Translations under genes and position numbers: made by a program | Part shown: positions 11,001-21,997 of the stretch, piece after piece | Layout: every line of letters begins with the position of its first letter | How positions within the stretch are numbered: position 1 is the first letter of the stretch | The notes under the pieces: model-generated | The model's input: the letters and a program-made list of their open reading frames with translations, nothing else | What the model was told of the DNA's origin: nothing | Database searches by the model: none | NCBI GenBank assembly: GCA_973895155.1 | Contig: OZ316898.1 | Location: 8,246,001-8,310,000 of the forward strand | Length of the DNA: 64,000 nucleotides | Reading direction: 5' to 3' | Origin: Marsupella aquatica | Taxonomy: Eukaryota; Marchantiophyta

Positions 11001-13377
11001 CAGTCAGCCAGTGATTAACCAGTCTGATTAATACACTAAAAGCAGTTACCCAATCTTTGCAGATTCACCCATTTGCAACACTTTGCCGACAGCCTGAATA
11101 CACAGTTCCAAGTGAATGTTGAAGTAAGCATTTCGTCTACCTGCTTCTTTCGGAATCTAATTCTGTTCCGTTGGTTGTCTGCGCAAGAAGCCTATCTCCC
11201 CTGATGACAAAGCTGCAAGTGAAACTTGAAGTAAGAATTTTGTCTATCTGCTTCTTTGAGACCCTAAGTTTGTTCTTTTGGTTGTCTGCTGAAGAAGTCT
11301 TGACTTTCAATCACAGATGTTTCGTAGATTGGATTCTCTTCTGGTTTGCTTTGGTTTTTTCCCGTCCACCAAGAGGCATGACATATCTGTTGTCGTACGC
11401 AGACGAGGACGCTGCCTGTGGGAGATACTCTGTGGATTGCTCGTCACAAACAGCAGAACGAAGAATATGTTTTGGAGTTTGTGCTCGAAAGGAAAAGTGT
11501 TCAGGATTTGTGGATGTCCATAAAAGACAACCGTTACAAGGAGCAAAAGCTGAAATTGTTGGTTGGTGATTGAATCTTCTCAAAGCACTTAGAGAGTCTC
11601 CCTGCATGCGCCATTCGGTTGCCTACTACATCTCTGCCATAGTTTAAGGCGTTTCAATCACTTCGAATTTTGCTCCATTTTCAACTGGTTGCTTCATTTT
11701 GTTCCTATTTTGGATGGTACCTCGTCTTGAAATTGGGTGGAAGGCATGACAATCTTGACCTGCACAAAGTTGAGTCGAGATTATTTTCAGCATCACGTTG
11801 TTGATATGCAGTCCTGCAACGTCACTTTCTTGCAGAATTGTGGATTGAAACGCCTCCTTTACCTGGTGGAGGGAGATGTGAACAATATCGAATCTACAGA
11901 GACACTCAAGACAGCGTATGGTTACAAAGACAGGCAGCGGTGCCCCATCGAATAATCATTACCATGTAGAACAGCGCAGCGTTTTCAACTTGAGAAGATG
12001 CAGCTATGTTGTCCATCATGCGTCATAGAGATCTCAATTTCATGTCTACTTTCTGTGCAGGATGCTCACCACAGAACTGCAGGGATTCCAACTATTGAAA
12101 ACTGATGACACAAATGACACCTGCAAGCAGTATGGCCACCTTACTAAAGCGATTATGGCCCGCTACAGCGTGGAGTTCGGCAAGACAGGGAAATCAGGTC
12201 AAGTTAGTAAGACATACAAAGCTTTTGTGGAGCACTGCAACGACTTTAAGAAGGATCGAGTCAAAGATGTTTTCTGTCGCCAGCTAACCCAAGTAAGCAC
12301 ACCGTTCCGTTTGTGCCAGACGTTTTTACGGAAATGTGGACCAGGCGACTCTTGTTTGTCTAGTCATGATGTTCACTGGGTTTTAAACTCAGACATACTA
12401 GGTTTGTTTTGAACTCAGACGTACTAGGTCCACTAGGTTTTGAACTCAGACATACTAGGTTTGTTTTCTGGCACTGTTTTCAAGCACACTGGTGACAGAA
12501 AACTATGCACAATAAATATTCGACCTGGAAGAATCTGCACCAAGATTATTTTGACTAATGTATAACCAGTTCAGGTGTTCTTGAAACATGTCTCTTTGGT
12601 TCTTAAAGTAAATATAATACGCATACTGATGCCTTCTCTGCTTTGTAAGTAATGCGATGATGGTAACTATATCATGACCAAACGGTTTTGGCTCTTAATT
12701 TGACCTCTGGCATTGGACATGGTTTGATCCTAACCAATTACTGGGCTCTCAGATTAGCCATATCACCGAGGAGATAGCTCATTCAATTCTGGATCGATAT
12801 CCTACTCTTTCCTCTATTGTGGCAGCATTCGAAGAACTAGTAAGTAATCCACCTTCTATAACGGGTCTCAATTCTCATCCCTAGGGGCAAAGTACACACG
12901 CTCAAGACAAGCAATCGGATAAATCCATTGCCTCTGGCTTGAACAAATGAGTTTAGGGTTTAGTCTTTAGGGTACATTGATCTTTCACGCTCTGTTTTGT
13001 TTGTTAATGAAGGTTTCGTATCTAATATAGAAACAAAGTCTAGGTGCAGAAATATGGAAGCCACTGATTCTCCAGATTCCACTCTACGTTTTCGTTGGAG
13101 CTCTAAACTCACACCCTAAATTAAGCCATCTGATTCTTCCCCTTCAGATCTATTGCAAAGCCCATAAGTTGCATGTGGAATGAATGTTGCGGTGTCCACC
13201 TGCGTCTTACCGGGAAAGTAGAATGCAAGCTAACTGACCACCCGTTATATCTCTTGACAGGAGGGAAATCAGGAGGTACAAGAGAAGTTGCTGCAGGGAA
13301 TTCCAATTCGAAATACCTCAAAAACCATCAGTGCTGTAATGAGTAAAAATGTATATAAAGCCATCTGGGCCCCTTAG
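8003..13377 (+). CDS. MUS81: Crossover junction endonuclease MUS81, complete, 14 exons
   Basis: Exons: 8003-8244, 8386-8477, 8723-8816, 9076-9162, 9314-9433, 9835-10102, 10315-10390, 10661-10787, 11063-11123, 11403-11561, 11836-11915, 12061-12292, 12753-12839, 13261-13377. The lengths sum to 1,842 bases (613 codons plus stop) and every junction keeps phase. MUS81 with an EME1-type partner cuts branched recombination intermediates and stalled forks in the nucleus. Residues about 12-110 form the N-terminal helix-hairpin-helix (WYSVCD, NVGNWIV). From about 127 a winged-helix region follows (RYIPAKNSGGYALLITL, YCGWSSMGTLI, SNPAKYMLTDEGR). The ERCC4 nuclease domain has LDNREQ (359-364), LPVGD ending at Asp397 and the catalytic Glu-Arg-Lys (418-420) with Asp424. 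It continues through CGLKRLLYLVEGD and QLLKTDDTNDTCKQYGHLT. The C-terminal HhH is ITEEIAHSILDRYPTLSSI. All catalytic residues are present, so it should be active. The start is the first ATG after an in-frame TAA at 7964. Intron 2 has a GC donor. The linker at 212-345 is low in complexity. Confidence 0.95.
8478..8722 (+). other. GC-AG intron of MUS81
   Basis: Exon 2 ends '...ccttcag' and the intron begins 'gcaagt', the consensus of the minor GC donor class. It ends 'cttaacag' at 8722. The phases on both sides (1 and 1) join the family-conserved NVGNWIV exon to the RYIPAKNSGG exon. No GT donor was found that would do this. Confidence 0.75.
11107..11300 (+). repeat. Tandem duplication spanning an exon end and splice donor of MUS81
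   Basis: The segment at about 11107-11192 (end of exon 9, its donor and the first intron bases) is repeated at about 11213-11300. Shared blocks include 'caagtgaa', 'ttgaagtaag', 'ctgcttcttt' and 'ttggttgtctgc'. The second copy carries an intact donor-like 'gaagtaag' inside the intron. Confidence 0.8.
12379..12466 (+). repeat. Minisatellite in MUS81 intron 12
   Basis: Three imperfect copies of a unit containing 'aactcagacatactagg' (with one 'cgtactagg' variant) lie just downstream of exon 12 (ends 12292). It does not disturb the coding exons. Confidence 0.8.
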
Positions 13378-15300
13378 CCCCTATGCACCAATATCAACAA
13401 TCTGAAATAACAGCTGCCCAAATATTTTCCCGGCTTCATGCTCTGTACTGGGATTCATCCGATTCATTGTGAACCATCAGCAGAATCATCTTTCCTGTCC
13501 TTTGAACCTGCTTTGGTTGGTTTGGTTCATGTCTTGCTAAGCTGCCATAAGTGATCTGCCATAAGTAATCCATGTCATTTTAATTTCTCCCAATACCTGG
13601 TTGGTGCCCGTTGCCTGGTTGTGACTTGTCCCGCGAACCAGATCAATGCTCTCTCACGTGCAAGTCTTGCAACTTATAGACTCTGGCTAAAATAACAACC
13701 TTGGTGATTGAGGAATGTGACTGAGCAGAACTGCTTGATCAAGCCTTCAAGCGTGTGGTGTTATTGGCTTAAACGTGCAACATCACAGTGTGCATCTCAG
13801 ATTGGGTTCAGCTGACGTGCTTTAGGGGTCAGTTGTCTCAGGTAATGTAAGGACTAGGCTTCTGACTTGTGCCTTACTAACGTTTGTATGCGCTGGCGCT
13901 TTTAATGCGAAGTCCCACACTGAACTTAGAGAATAGATAGAGGTAAGTGAAACGATCCGCGCTGAGACATACTACGATTTCCAGGCTGGCCTTGAGGAGA
14001 TTGGATCATGCCCTCAATTCTGGGGTGAAATCTTTTGTTTCAACAAGATGCGTTTACTCGACACAATTTAGTAGAAATTCCAACCATAATATAGAAGCCC
14101 CTGTTATTGATAGTGTATTGTGCTTATCCGACTGAGTTTCATGTTGAGGCGCACTTTTTTCACGATCTTGATACTGAGAGTTTTCTCTCATATTTGTTGG
14201 TCCTTCACTATTTAATAATGAGATGGTTGTTTACGTTTCGTCCTCGAAGTTTAGTTTGTTTCAACACCAACAGCATCTCTGATTGACATGCAGTGGGGAC
14301 TCTCTCTTGGAATCGGTTACTCGGTCAACACTATATCATTGAGACATGCTGACACACTGAATGGTACTCCGTAATAGGGATGCACGTATCCCAGCTTGTA
14401 GAGCTTACTTGTCCCTCGATTTTGTTCAAAAACATACTAGTCAGCATATAATTGGTCTTTGCCTGTCACTCCAGTGTCGCACTCATGGCTATTGACGTTT
14501 CTTTAGGTCATGAAATTATGTGCAAGCATTCTTGGCAGCAATGTGATCATTAACAGCAAACAAGTATAAACAGGTCGTATATCTGGGATCCATGAGTGAT
14601 TTATCCAAGGAGAAGAGCTTTGGACTAGTTTAAGAGTACTGCAGCAGAGAGCCTTTGAAATCCCAAGGACCTTTTCTGGGGTTCGGTAGTGATTCTCTCG
14701 TAGAAGATCAGGCAGTGCCCTAACCCATCTCCCGGTTTTGCACACTTTTGTCCTCACGTATCTCGTTGACATTATCATAGGATGTAGATGTTCGGGATAA
14801 AACATAAGTTTGCAAACGATTTAACTCATGTATTTAATTACTCCACATTTGGGAGATGTTCGAGATAAATAGAGGGTGGTTGATGTGAAGTTTTGTTCAG
14901 GCTTTGTTCGTATAATCTGTATGAGCAAAGGTCAGGGGACTCCTGCCAAAAGAGTTTTGGCCAGGGCAATCGTCGATCTACTCTAGATTTAGTTTAGTAC
15001 GTCCTTCTAACCGATGAAATTCAAGTATGAAGATCTACAGCCTGACTGTCTTGTTAGCTTGGCAACCTGCAACCTCGGGCAATGATGATGAGCAGGAAGA
15101 CAGAATGGAGATTGAGTGTGTGCACGAACGAGCCATAATAGTACCTTCCGTGGAGGCTGGCGAGGCAAGGAGATAGTACTGGCGAGGTGGTGAGCCCTCA
15201 CGCAAGAATCGCCACTGGCAGACAGTAATGCGCAGAGGAAGTAACCTCTGGATGGGTGGAGCGGTGAGGTTGGAGTAGGGCTACAGTACAAAAAAATTTG
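13378..15300. other. Intergenic stretch after MUS81
   Basis: The MUS81 3' untranslated region must begin at 13378, but no clear polyadenylation signal could be fixed. No other coding region is supported. The frames at 13947-14135, 14503-14805 and 15007-15291 show no known motif. Confidence 0.35.
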
Positions 15301-15495
15301 GAAGCCACTGGCTTACACCATCTCCAAAGGTTACTGTGCATATTTGAGAAGCCACTCCTTTAGCCCATCTCCAAAGGTTACTGGGTGCAAAGCTGAGAAG
15401 CCACAGAATTAGACCATCATCAAAGGTTACTGGGAGCCAATTTGAAATGCCAGACTTCAACCATCTCCAAAAGTTTATGGGGTTTGGTTACTGGA
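15301..15495. repeat. Four-copy tandem repeat, unit 47-49 bp
   Basis: Units begin near 15301, 15348, 15397 and 15444. Each has a form of 'gaagccac' followed by 'ccatctccaaaggttactg'. The last copy is the most diverged. Confidence 0.85.
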
Positions 15496-16722
15496 AATAA
15501 ATATCCAGTCTGCCATCATTCTGTTTTTAGTTTAGTGTAAGTATCAATCATTGTCAAACGAAACTCAGTCGCAACCATTGGATAATTTTTCCTGCACGGG
15601 AGAAATCAGCTTCAAATCAGTGTAGATTACAAATTTGAAAACCCAGCAACTATCCAGTGTAAAACAGTATATTGTTTTTGCAAACACAAATCCAGGAGCC
15701 AAAACTTAGACCCTAAACATCTGATAGTTTTCTGGTGAATAGGTTGGACATGACTTTTTGCATTTTAGTTATTGGGTTTGGTCAACACCCTTGTCAGTAG
15801 AGGTTGGCGATGCTCGTATAATATGTCTATGTCACCTTAGAGCATCTCCACTAGTTGTGGCTACTGCTAGTCAGAGGCGGTTGTAGCAAGAGGCCCTCAA
15901 TTCTAATACTTTTTTGATCCACACTGGCCTGCATCAATTTTAAACCCTAAACCCTGCCAGTCTGCCAGAAGCTGCCTCCTTGGCATGTTTGGGCATATTA
16001 AGCATATACACTTTTGCCAAACGCTGTGGATGGCAGTGATCAACAAATCTCAAGACACCAGGGTGGCCATGGAGACAAAGATTGGAGCCATTCAACATTT
16101 TTACATGCGGAGAATATGGATTCAGGTGGGACGGTGTTCTAGGTGCTCTTTGTCAAGGATGAGGAAGGATGCCACTCACCTCACCATAGAGGCCAATACC
16201 AGAGTGAGCTGATGTGGAGTGAGCTGAAATGCAAGACCCTGAGCAATACATGTTGAGTTATTTAGGATTCCTTTTGGGGTTCCTTTATAAGTTTTGGGAA
16301 ATGGGAGTCCAGTCTCCCGCTCCCAGTGCTGAAAAACCAAGCTCCATGGCCAAACTCGAGGTCTCTCCAAGTACTTCAAATGCTCACTATTTTGGGTGTT
16401 GAAACAGTGGTCTGTTCATCTGTGTCTCCAAGTAAAATGTTGTGGTATACTCACAGAATCAAAAAATTATGCTTGTATTCCATCCTTACACAAGTTTAGT
16501 TCAGGTTAGGGGAATACCCTAGTGCCATCCTGGTTTGTGTAGGACTTGTGCAAAACATTGATTAGTTTTCACTTAGGGAATAACTCAATCCCAGAATGTC
16601 ATGACTATAAAGCCCGGATGAGCTTGAGGGTCCTTCACTATTTTCAGGACTGGTACTTCACAAAAGTGAGGTGTCCTTCCCGAAAGTGGTAAGCCGCCAC
16701 TCCTGCCTGAAGTACTTGGGGT
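15496..16722. other. Non-coding stretch left of the copia element
   Basis: It contains a short interstitial telomere-type motif (taaaccctaaaccct, 15941-15955). The phrase 'agcatctccactag' at 15841 resembles ends seen in some plant MITEs, but no partner end was found. The region from 16630 to 16720 is the target of the copia insertion and continues at 22401. No gene is supported. Confidence 0.4.
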
Positions 16723-17143
16723 TGTTGGGTATTTACTCTTACGTCTAGGTTAGGTATGACGTGGTTGGTACAACAACATGGGTTGGTACAACTACGTGGT
16801 TAGGTACAACTACGTGATTAGGTACAACTATGTGGTTAGGTACAACTACGTGATTAGGTACAACTATGTGGTTAGGTACAACTAAGTTGCACACTATATC
16901 ATAAGAGGCATGTGTGCTTGGAGAGGTAGAACCAAGGCTCATTGTTATGGAGCCACTTGAGAGATAGGGAGAGCTTACACTGTGGAGACTCGGTATAGCC
17001 GACGGGCTTAGAGTTCAGTAAAGCTCTCTTGTGTGTTCCCGTGGACGTAGCCTCAAGGAGGTGAACCACGTATCTCTTGTGTCGACTATTGTGCGTTGGA
17101 TGGTTCATGGGCTTGCCGTTGCGATCGTCGTCTATGCTCAACA
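16723..17143 (+). repeat. 5' LTR of the copia element (421 bp)
   Basis: It begins TGTTGGG and ends CTCAACA, the usual TG...CA ends. The left part contains seven tandem units of an 18-bp motif (tacaactacgtggttagg and variants; the last is partial), which is one unit more than in the 3' LTR. Other than that unit, the only difference I saw is one T/C site (cacgtatctc here, cacgcatctc in the 3' LTR). Confidence 0.97.
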
Positions 17144-17145
17144 AT

Positions 17146-17157
17146 TGGTATCAGAGC
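17146..17157 (+). other. Primer binding site for initiator Met tRNA
   Basis: The sequence tggtatcagagc begins 2 bases after the 5' LTR. It is complementary to the 3' end of plant initiator-Met tRNA, the standard primer of plant copia elements. Confidence 0.95.
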
Positions 17158-17522
17158 ATGCTTGGGAGGTGTCGTGTGTTCGTGACGGGATTTCATTACG
17201 GTTTTTCCAGCGTTGAGTGTCGGTGGATTTCCCGGAGTTCCGTCGCATGGAACTTGGAGTTTATGGGCTCAACGGATAGATCGGGGCAAGAGCTTTCTAA
17301 CGGTGTGAAGAAATCGCTGAACGGAGCTCGTGGTGCAGAGAGATCTAAGTTTTCGTCGTTCTGGATTTTGTGAAGAAAGTTGGCAATCGACTCGGAGGGA
17401 GAAGCGTCAAGTGTTTTGACTCAACGGAGAGATTGAGGCAAGACGATTGTTTTGAGTCCGGGATTGGCTCTTTGATGCAAAGAGAAAGGCTAAGCAAAAT
17501 CAATTACCTTGTTGGATTGGTG

Positions 17523-18535
17523 ATGGCACCAAGTGCAATTGATCAACATTCGTTGTTGACAAGGGGCAGAGAGAGGAGCAGGAGGAAGAGCACGTGACAC
17601 CGATACCATCACCGGTGCGGCGTGTGGTGGAGGAAGCAGTACTACTACCGGAGCTCACGGTAGTGCCAAAGAAGAAGATGGGGACTTTCAAGCTTGGGGG
17701 ACCCAAGTATGAAGTGACAAAGTATGATGGGCGCTCTGACTACTTGCTATGGGAGAAGCAGGTGAAGGGAGTGCTCTATGCGTCAGGGATGGGCCAACTG
17801 CTGAGCCCTCGTGAAGACGATGTTGATGAGAAACAATGGGACCGCATGCAGGAGCAGGGAGTGTGGTGTGTTACACTCTATCTCATGCCTCCCATCATCA
17901 AGCAGTTGGGTGCACATAAGGATTGCATGTCCTTGTTTGCGGAATTGCAGAGCAAGTATCACCGCAAGGAGTTGTCGAACCGGCTCTACACTTCCTACAA
18001 ACTCATGAGTTTCAGGATGAAGGAATCCGACACAAAGTTGCAAGACCATGTGGATGCTTTCAACGACATGGTCGTTGACTTGGAAAACCTTGGGGAGACT
18101 TTGAATGATGAGACGAAGGCTCTGCAGCTTCTTAGTTCATTGCCTCCATCTTACCAGTCCCTATCACGAGTGTTGTTGCATCGTGATAGGGATACCATTT
18201 CATATAATGACGTGGTAAGTTCTCTGCTTAGTGATGATCTTCAGCAGAAGATGCACATCACATCACAGCCTTCATCATCTGGTGCTGCCCTCAATGTTAA
18301 CCGTGGGAGGGGTATGCAGCGACCAACTGGGGACCGTAGAACCCAGTTTAGATCTAAATCCAAATCTAAGTCCAAGGGTAAATCCCCTCAGAGGAGGCAG
18401 GTGACATGTTGGAAGTGCAACCAAGTTGGACACTTCAAGCGAGACTATAAGGGAAAGGCAGCGGAAACTTCATCGGCAAATGTGGCTAGGGCTGATGGAG
18501 AAGCTGATTTACTCAATGATGAGTATGTTTTATGA
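17523..18535 (+). pseudogene. copia gag region with a mutated zinc knuckle
   Basis: The gag frame is open from about 17544 to the TGA at 18533-18535 and shows a UBN2-type gag core (KYDGRSDYLLWEKQVKGVLY). A basic stretch (RSKSKSKSKGKSPQRR) follows, then a zinc knuckle CWKCNQVGHFKRDY. The expected last Cys of the CCHC motif is Tyr, a one-transition change. The first good ATG (17523, MAPSAIDQHSLL) is in a different frame from the gag core, so either a 1-base indel lies near 17555-17595 or translation starts further in (ATG at about 17677). Gag would form the virus-like particle that packages the element RNA. Confidence 0.85.
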
Positions 18536-21500
18536 AGCCGGGGGTATGCCCTGTGCACGTCATCTAGGAGAGCAGATGATGTGTGGATTCTTGATTGTGC
18601 TTGCTCTTTTCATATTTGTTACATTCGTGAGTTTTTCAGTTCTTACTCTATTTCAAACGGTTCAGTTCTGATGGGAAATGATCACTCCTGTCAAATTGAG
18701 GGAATTGGGTCTGTGAAGATTCAAATGTTTGATGGCGCTGTGCGCACAGTGTCCGGAGTCAGGTATGTACCTGGCATGCGTAAGAATCTGATTTCACTCG
18801 GTGTGTTGGATTCAAATGGTCATCAATGGAGCGTTATTGATGGTGAACTTCAAGTCAGGTCAGGAGAGACAGTGATTTTGAAGGGGAGTAGACAAAAGAA
18901 TTTGTATGTGTTACAGGGCAATACTGTATGTGGAGAGGCCAATGTAACCAAGTCTCACGAGGAGATGACTCAACTGTGGCATTCACGGCTAGGCCATATG
19001 AGTGAGAAGGGTTTGGCTATCTTACGGAAGAATGGACTCATTTCTGATTTGCAATCTTGTAAATTAGAGTTTTGTGAGCATTGCATTCTTGGAAAGCAGC
19101 ATCGTCGTGCTTTTGGTGTTGGAACTCATCGTTCCAAAGCGGTTCTTGAGTACATACATAGTGACGTGTGGGGTCCATCCCCGACTCCCTCACACTCTGG
19201 AAAGTTGTACTATGTATCATTTATTGATGATTACTCAAGATTTGTGTGAATTTATTTCATGACGCATAAGTCTGATGTCTTGTCCATTTTTAAGAAGTGG
19301 AAGGCCCAGGTGGAGAATCAGACTGGAAACACGATCAAGTGTTTGGATACAAGGGTGAAGAGTCTGAGGTCAGACAACGGCGGGGAGTACACTTCAATGG
19401 AATTTGAAGAGTACTGTTCAGAACAGGGGATAACTCGCCATCTCACCACAGTTTATACTCCGCAGCAGAATGGTGTCGCTGAGAGGCTCAATCGGACACT
19501 GTTGGAGCGGTCACGGAGTATGTTGAGCCAATCAGGTTTACCACAAGAATTTTGGGCAGAAGCTATCAATACCGCAGCTTATTTGGTAAATCTTTCTCCT
19601 TCTAGTGCTATCAATTTCAAAACGCCGTTTGAGATGCGCTATAAGCGGCAAGCAGACTATCATGGCTTGGTAGTTTTTGGAAGTGATGCATATGCTCTCA
19701 CACCGAAGCAGAATAGGACCAAGTTGGATCCTACCTCCAATAAATATGTTTTTTTTGGGTACCAGAGTGGTGTGAAAGCCTATAGGCTATGGGATCCTAT
19801 TGCCTGTAAGCTCGTTGTCAGTAGGGATGTTTCCTTCAATGAATCCAAATTATTGAAGGAGGGGGAGAATACTCAGGTCTCCCGTACTGACAAAGGAAAA
19901 TCTCCTATCCCGGATCTCGTTGAGGGGGAGATTGGTTATGAGGTGCATGACCGGAAAGAAGGAGTTGCTCCAATTATGGAGCTGGTTCCTGTGCCAGAGG
20001 AACCAGAGGAGTTTGTTGATGCTGGTGAGCAGCAAGTGGATGCTGTTGAGCTTCAAATTGTACCAGCACACGCAGATCAACCGGAGTCATCGGCTAGAAG
20101 AACATCTGGTCGCACTGTACGCGCTCCACCAAGGTATGGACAGTGGGTTGATTCATCTCAACTGCAAGAGGATGATTTTACAGCTGATGATGAGGGTGAT
20201 GTGTTAATTTTGGAAGAAGGGGAACCTTCTTCATTTCATGAGGCAAGTGCTTCAAAGGAGAAGCAGAAGTGGACTGCAGCAATGCAAACGGAGATGCAGT
20301 CACTAAAGGACAACAAAACTTGGGAGCTTGTTAAGCTGCCTAAGGGTCAGCAAGTGGTGGACAGCAAGTGGATTTACAAGCTGAAGGATAATTCCATAGG
20401 AGGTGGATCGAAGGTCTACAAGGCTAGATTGGTAGCAAAGGGATTCACACAAGAGAAAGGTGTGGATTACAATGAGGTCTTCTCACCAGTTGCTAAGTAC
20501 TCTACAATACGACTATTGTGTGTACTTGTTGTAATGTTTGGTCTGCTGCTAGATCAGATGGATGTTGTCACAGCTTTCCTCTATGGCACATTGGAAGAGG
20601 TGATCTTCATGAGACAACCGCTAGGTTTTGTGAAGAGAGGACAGGAGGAATTGGTTTGCAGATTGCTGAAATCCTTGTATGGGTTGAAGCAGTCACCAAG
20701 ACAGTGGAACAAGCGGTTTGACGATTGGATTCAGTCACAAGGTTTTCACAGAAGTGTATTTGACCCTTGTGTGTATTTGAAACCGGTAAAGAATGTTGTC
20801 TTTGGGTTCATTGTTTTAGTACTTTATGTGGATGATATGCTAATTGCAGCCAAGGATAGGTCTGAGATTGTTAAGCTCAAGGCACTGCTTAGTGCAGAGT
20901 TTAAGATGAAGGACTTAGGGCCAGCTAAGAGGATTTTGGGTATGGAGATCACTAGGGACTTGGAGGCTGGCAAGCTATGGTTGACGCAGAGCAGTTATGC
21001 GAGGAAGGTAATTGCAAGGTTCAACATGGGGAATAGCAAGCCAGTAAGTACCCCGTTGGCTCCACACTTCAAGTTATCATCAGCGTTCTGTCCTACGGAT
21101 GACACAGAGAAGGGGTTGATGTCAAAGGTTCTGTATGACAAGGCAGTGGGGAGTCTCATGTATTTGATGACTTGCACTAGACCTGATCTTGCCATGGCTA
21201 TGGGCAAGGTAAGCAGGTACATATCAAATCCAGGGAAGGTACACTGGGAAGCAGTGAAGTGGATTATCAGGTACTTGAAGGGTACCGTGGATCATGGTCT
21301 TTTATTTGATGCGAATGCAAAGAATGCTAAATCATTGATTGGCTATGTTGATTCTGACTATGGACAAGATTTGGACCGAAGGAGATCAACAACAGGATAC
21401 GTGTTCACACTTGGCGGTGGATGCATAAGTTAGAGGTCTACTTTGCAGAAGTGTATTGCTCAGTCTACTACAGAAGCGGAGTATGTTGCAGCTGCGGAAG

Positions 21501-21808
21501 TAGCAAAGGAAGCGATTTGGTTGAATAGACTTATCACTGAAATGGGATTGCCATAGAGGAATGTGAAGCTCCATTGTGATAGTCAAAGTGCGCTCCACCT
21601 TGCTGTGAACCAGGTGATGGACAGCAGAGTGAAGCACATTGACGTTAGGTACCATTTTATCAGGCAGGCTGTGTCTGATAATTTGTTTGAGCTAGTCAAG
21701 ATTGATGGTAAACTCAACCCGGCTGACGCATTTACCAAAGTGATTCCTTTGGAGAGTTTCTCTAGACATCGTGACGTATTGCAGGTTTTGCAATTGCATC
21801 ACAAGTAG
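18536..21808 (+). pseudogene. copia pol region with in-frame stops
   Basis: The same reading frame as gag continues through protease, integrase, reverse transcriptase and RNase H to the TAG at 21806-21808. Protease: WILDCACSFH near 18581, where copia elements normally have an Asp-Ser/Thr-Gly motif. Integrase: HHCC zinc finger (HSRLGH, CEHCILGK), then HSDVWGP, SDNGGEYTS and PQQNGVAERLNRT. Reverse transcriptase: KWIYKLK, RLVAKGFTQ, VTAFLYGTLEE, YGLKQSPRQWN, YVDDMLIA. RNase H: YVDSDYGQDLDRRRSTTGY and KHIDVRYHFIR. Internal stops are at 19247-19249 (TGA), 21431-21433 (TAG) and 21554-21556 (TAG), besides the TGA at 18533 between gag and protease. No frameshift was seen within pol. Confidence 0.95.
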
Positions 21809-21986
21809 AGTTTTCTTAACATTCATTGTAATTACTGATATATGCTCTTCCTCATTCCTATGTTTAGGCTACGGCTTAGTTCTGGTTTGCTCTAGTTAGA
21901 GAGGGAAATCGGTTTGGTTTTTGTCCAGAACTTCCCGCTGAGGGATCATATACATTGACAGTATTACTCTCCCCTAGACCAGAGTC

Positions 21987-21996
21987 AAGGGGAAGA
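21987..21996 (+). other. Polypurine tract
   Basis: The run aaggggaaga lies immediately before the 3' LTR, at the usual site for plus-strand DNA priming. Confidence 0.9.
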
Positions 21997-21997
21997 T

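Noticed and set aside
16745-16942. Minus-strand frame with repeated VVPNHVVVPNH
   Set aside because: It is the 18-bp repeat of the copia LTR read on the wrong strand, not a protein.
16899-17144. Minus-strand frame in the LTR (repeated at 22156-22398)
   Set aside because: It occurs in both LTRs because they are copies; it has no known domain.
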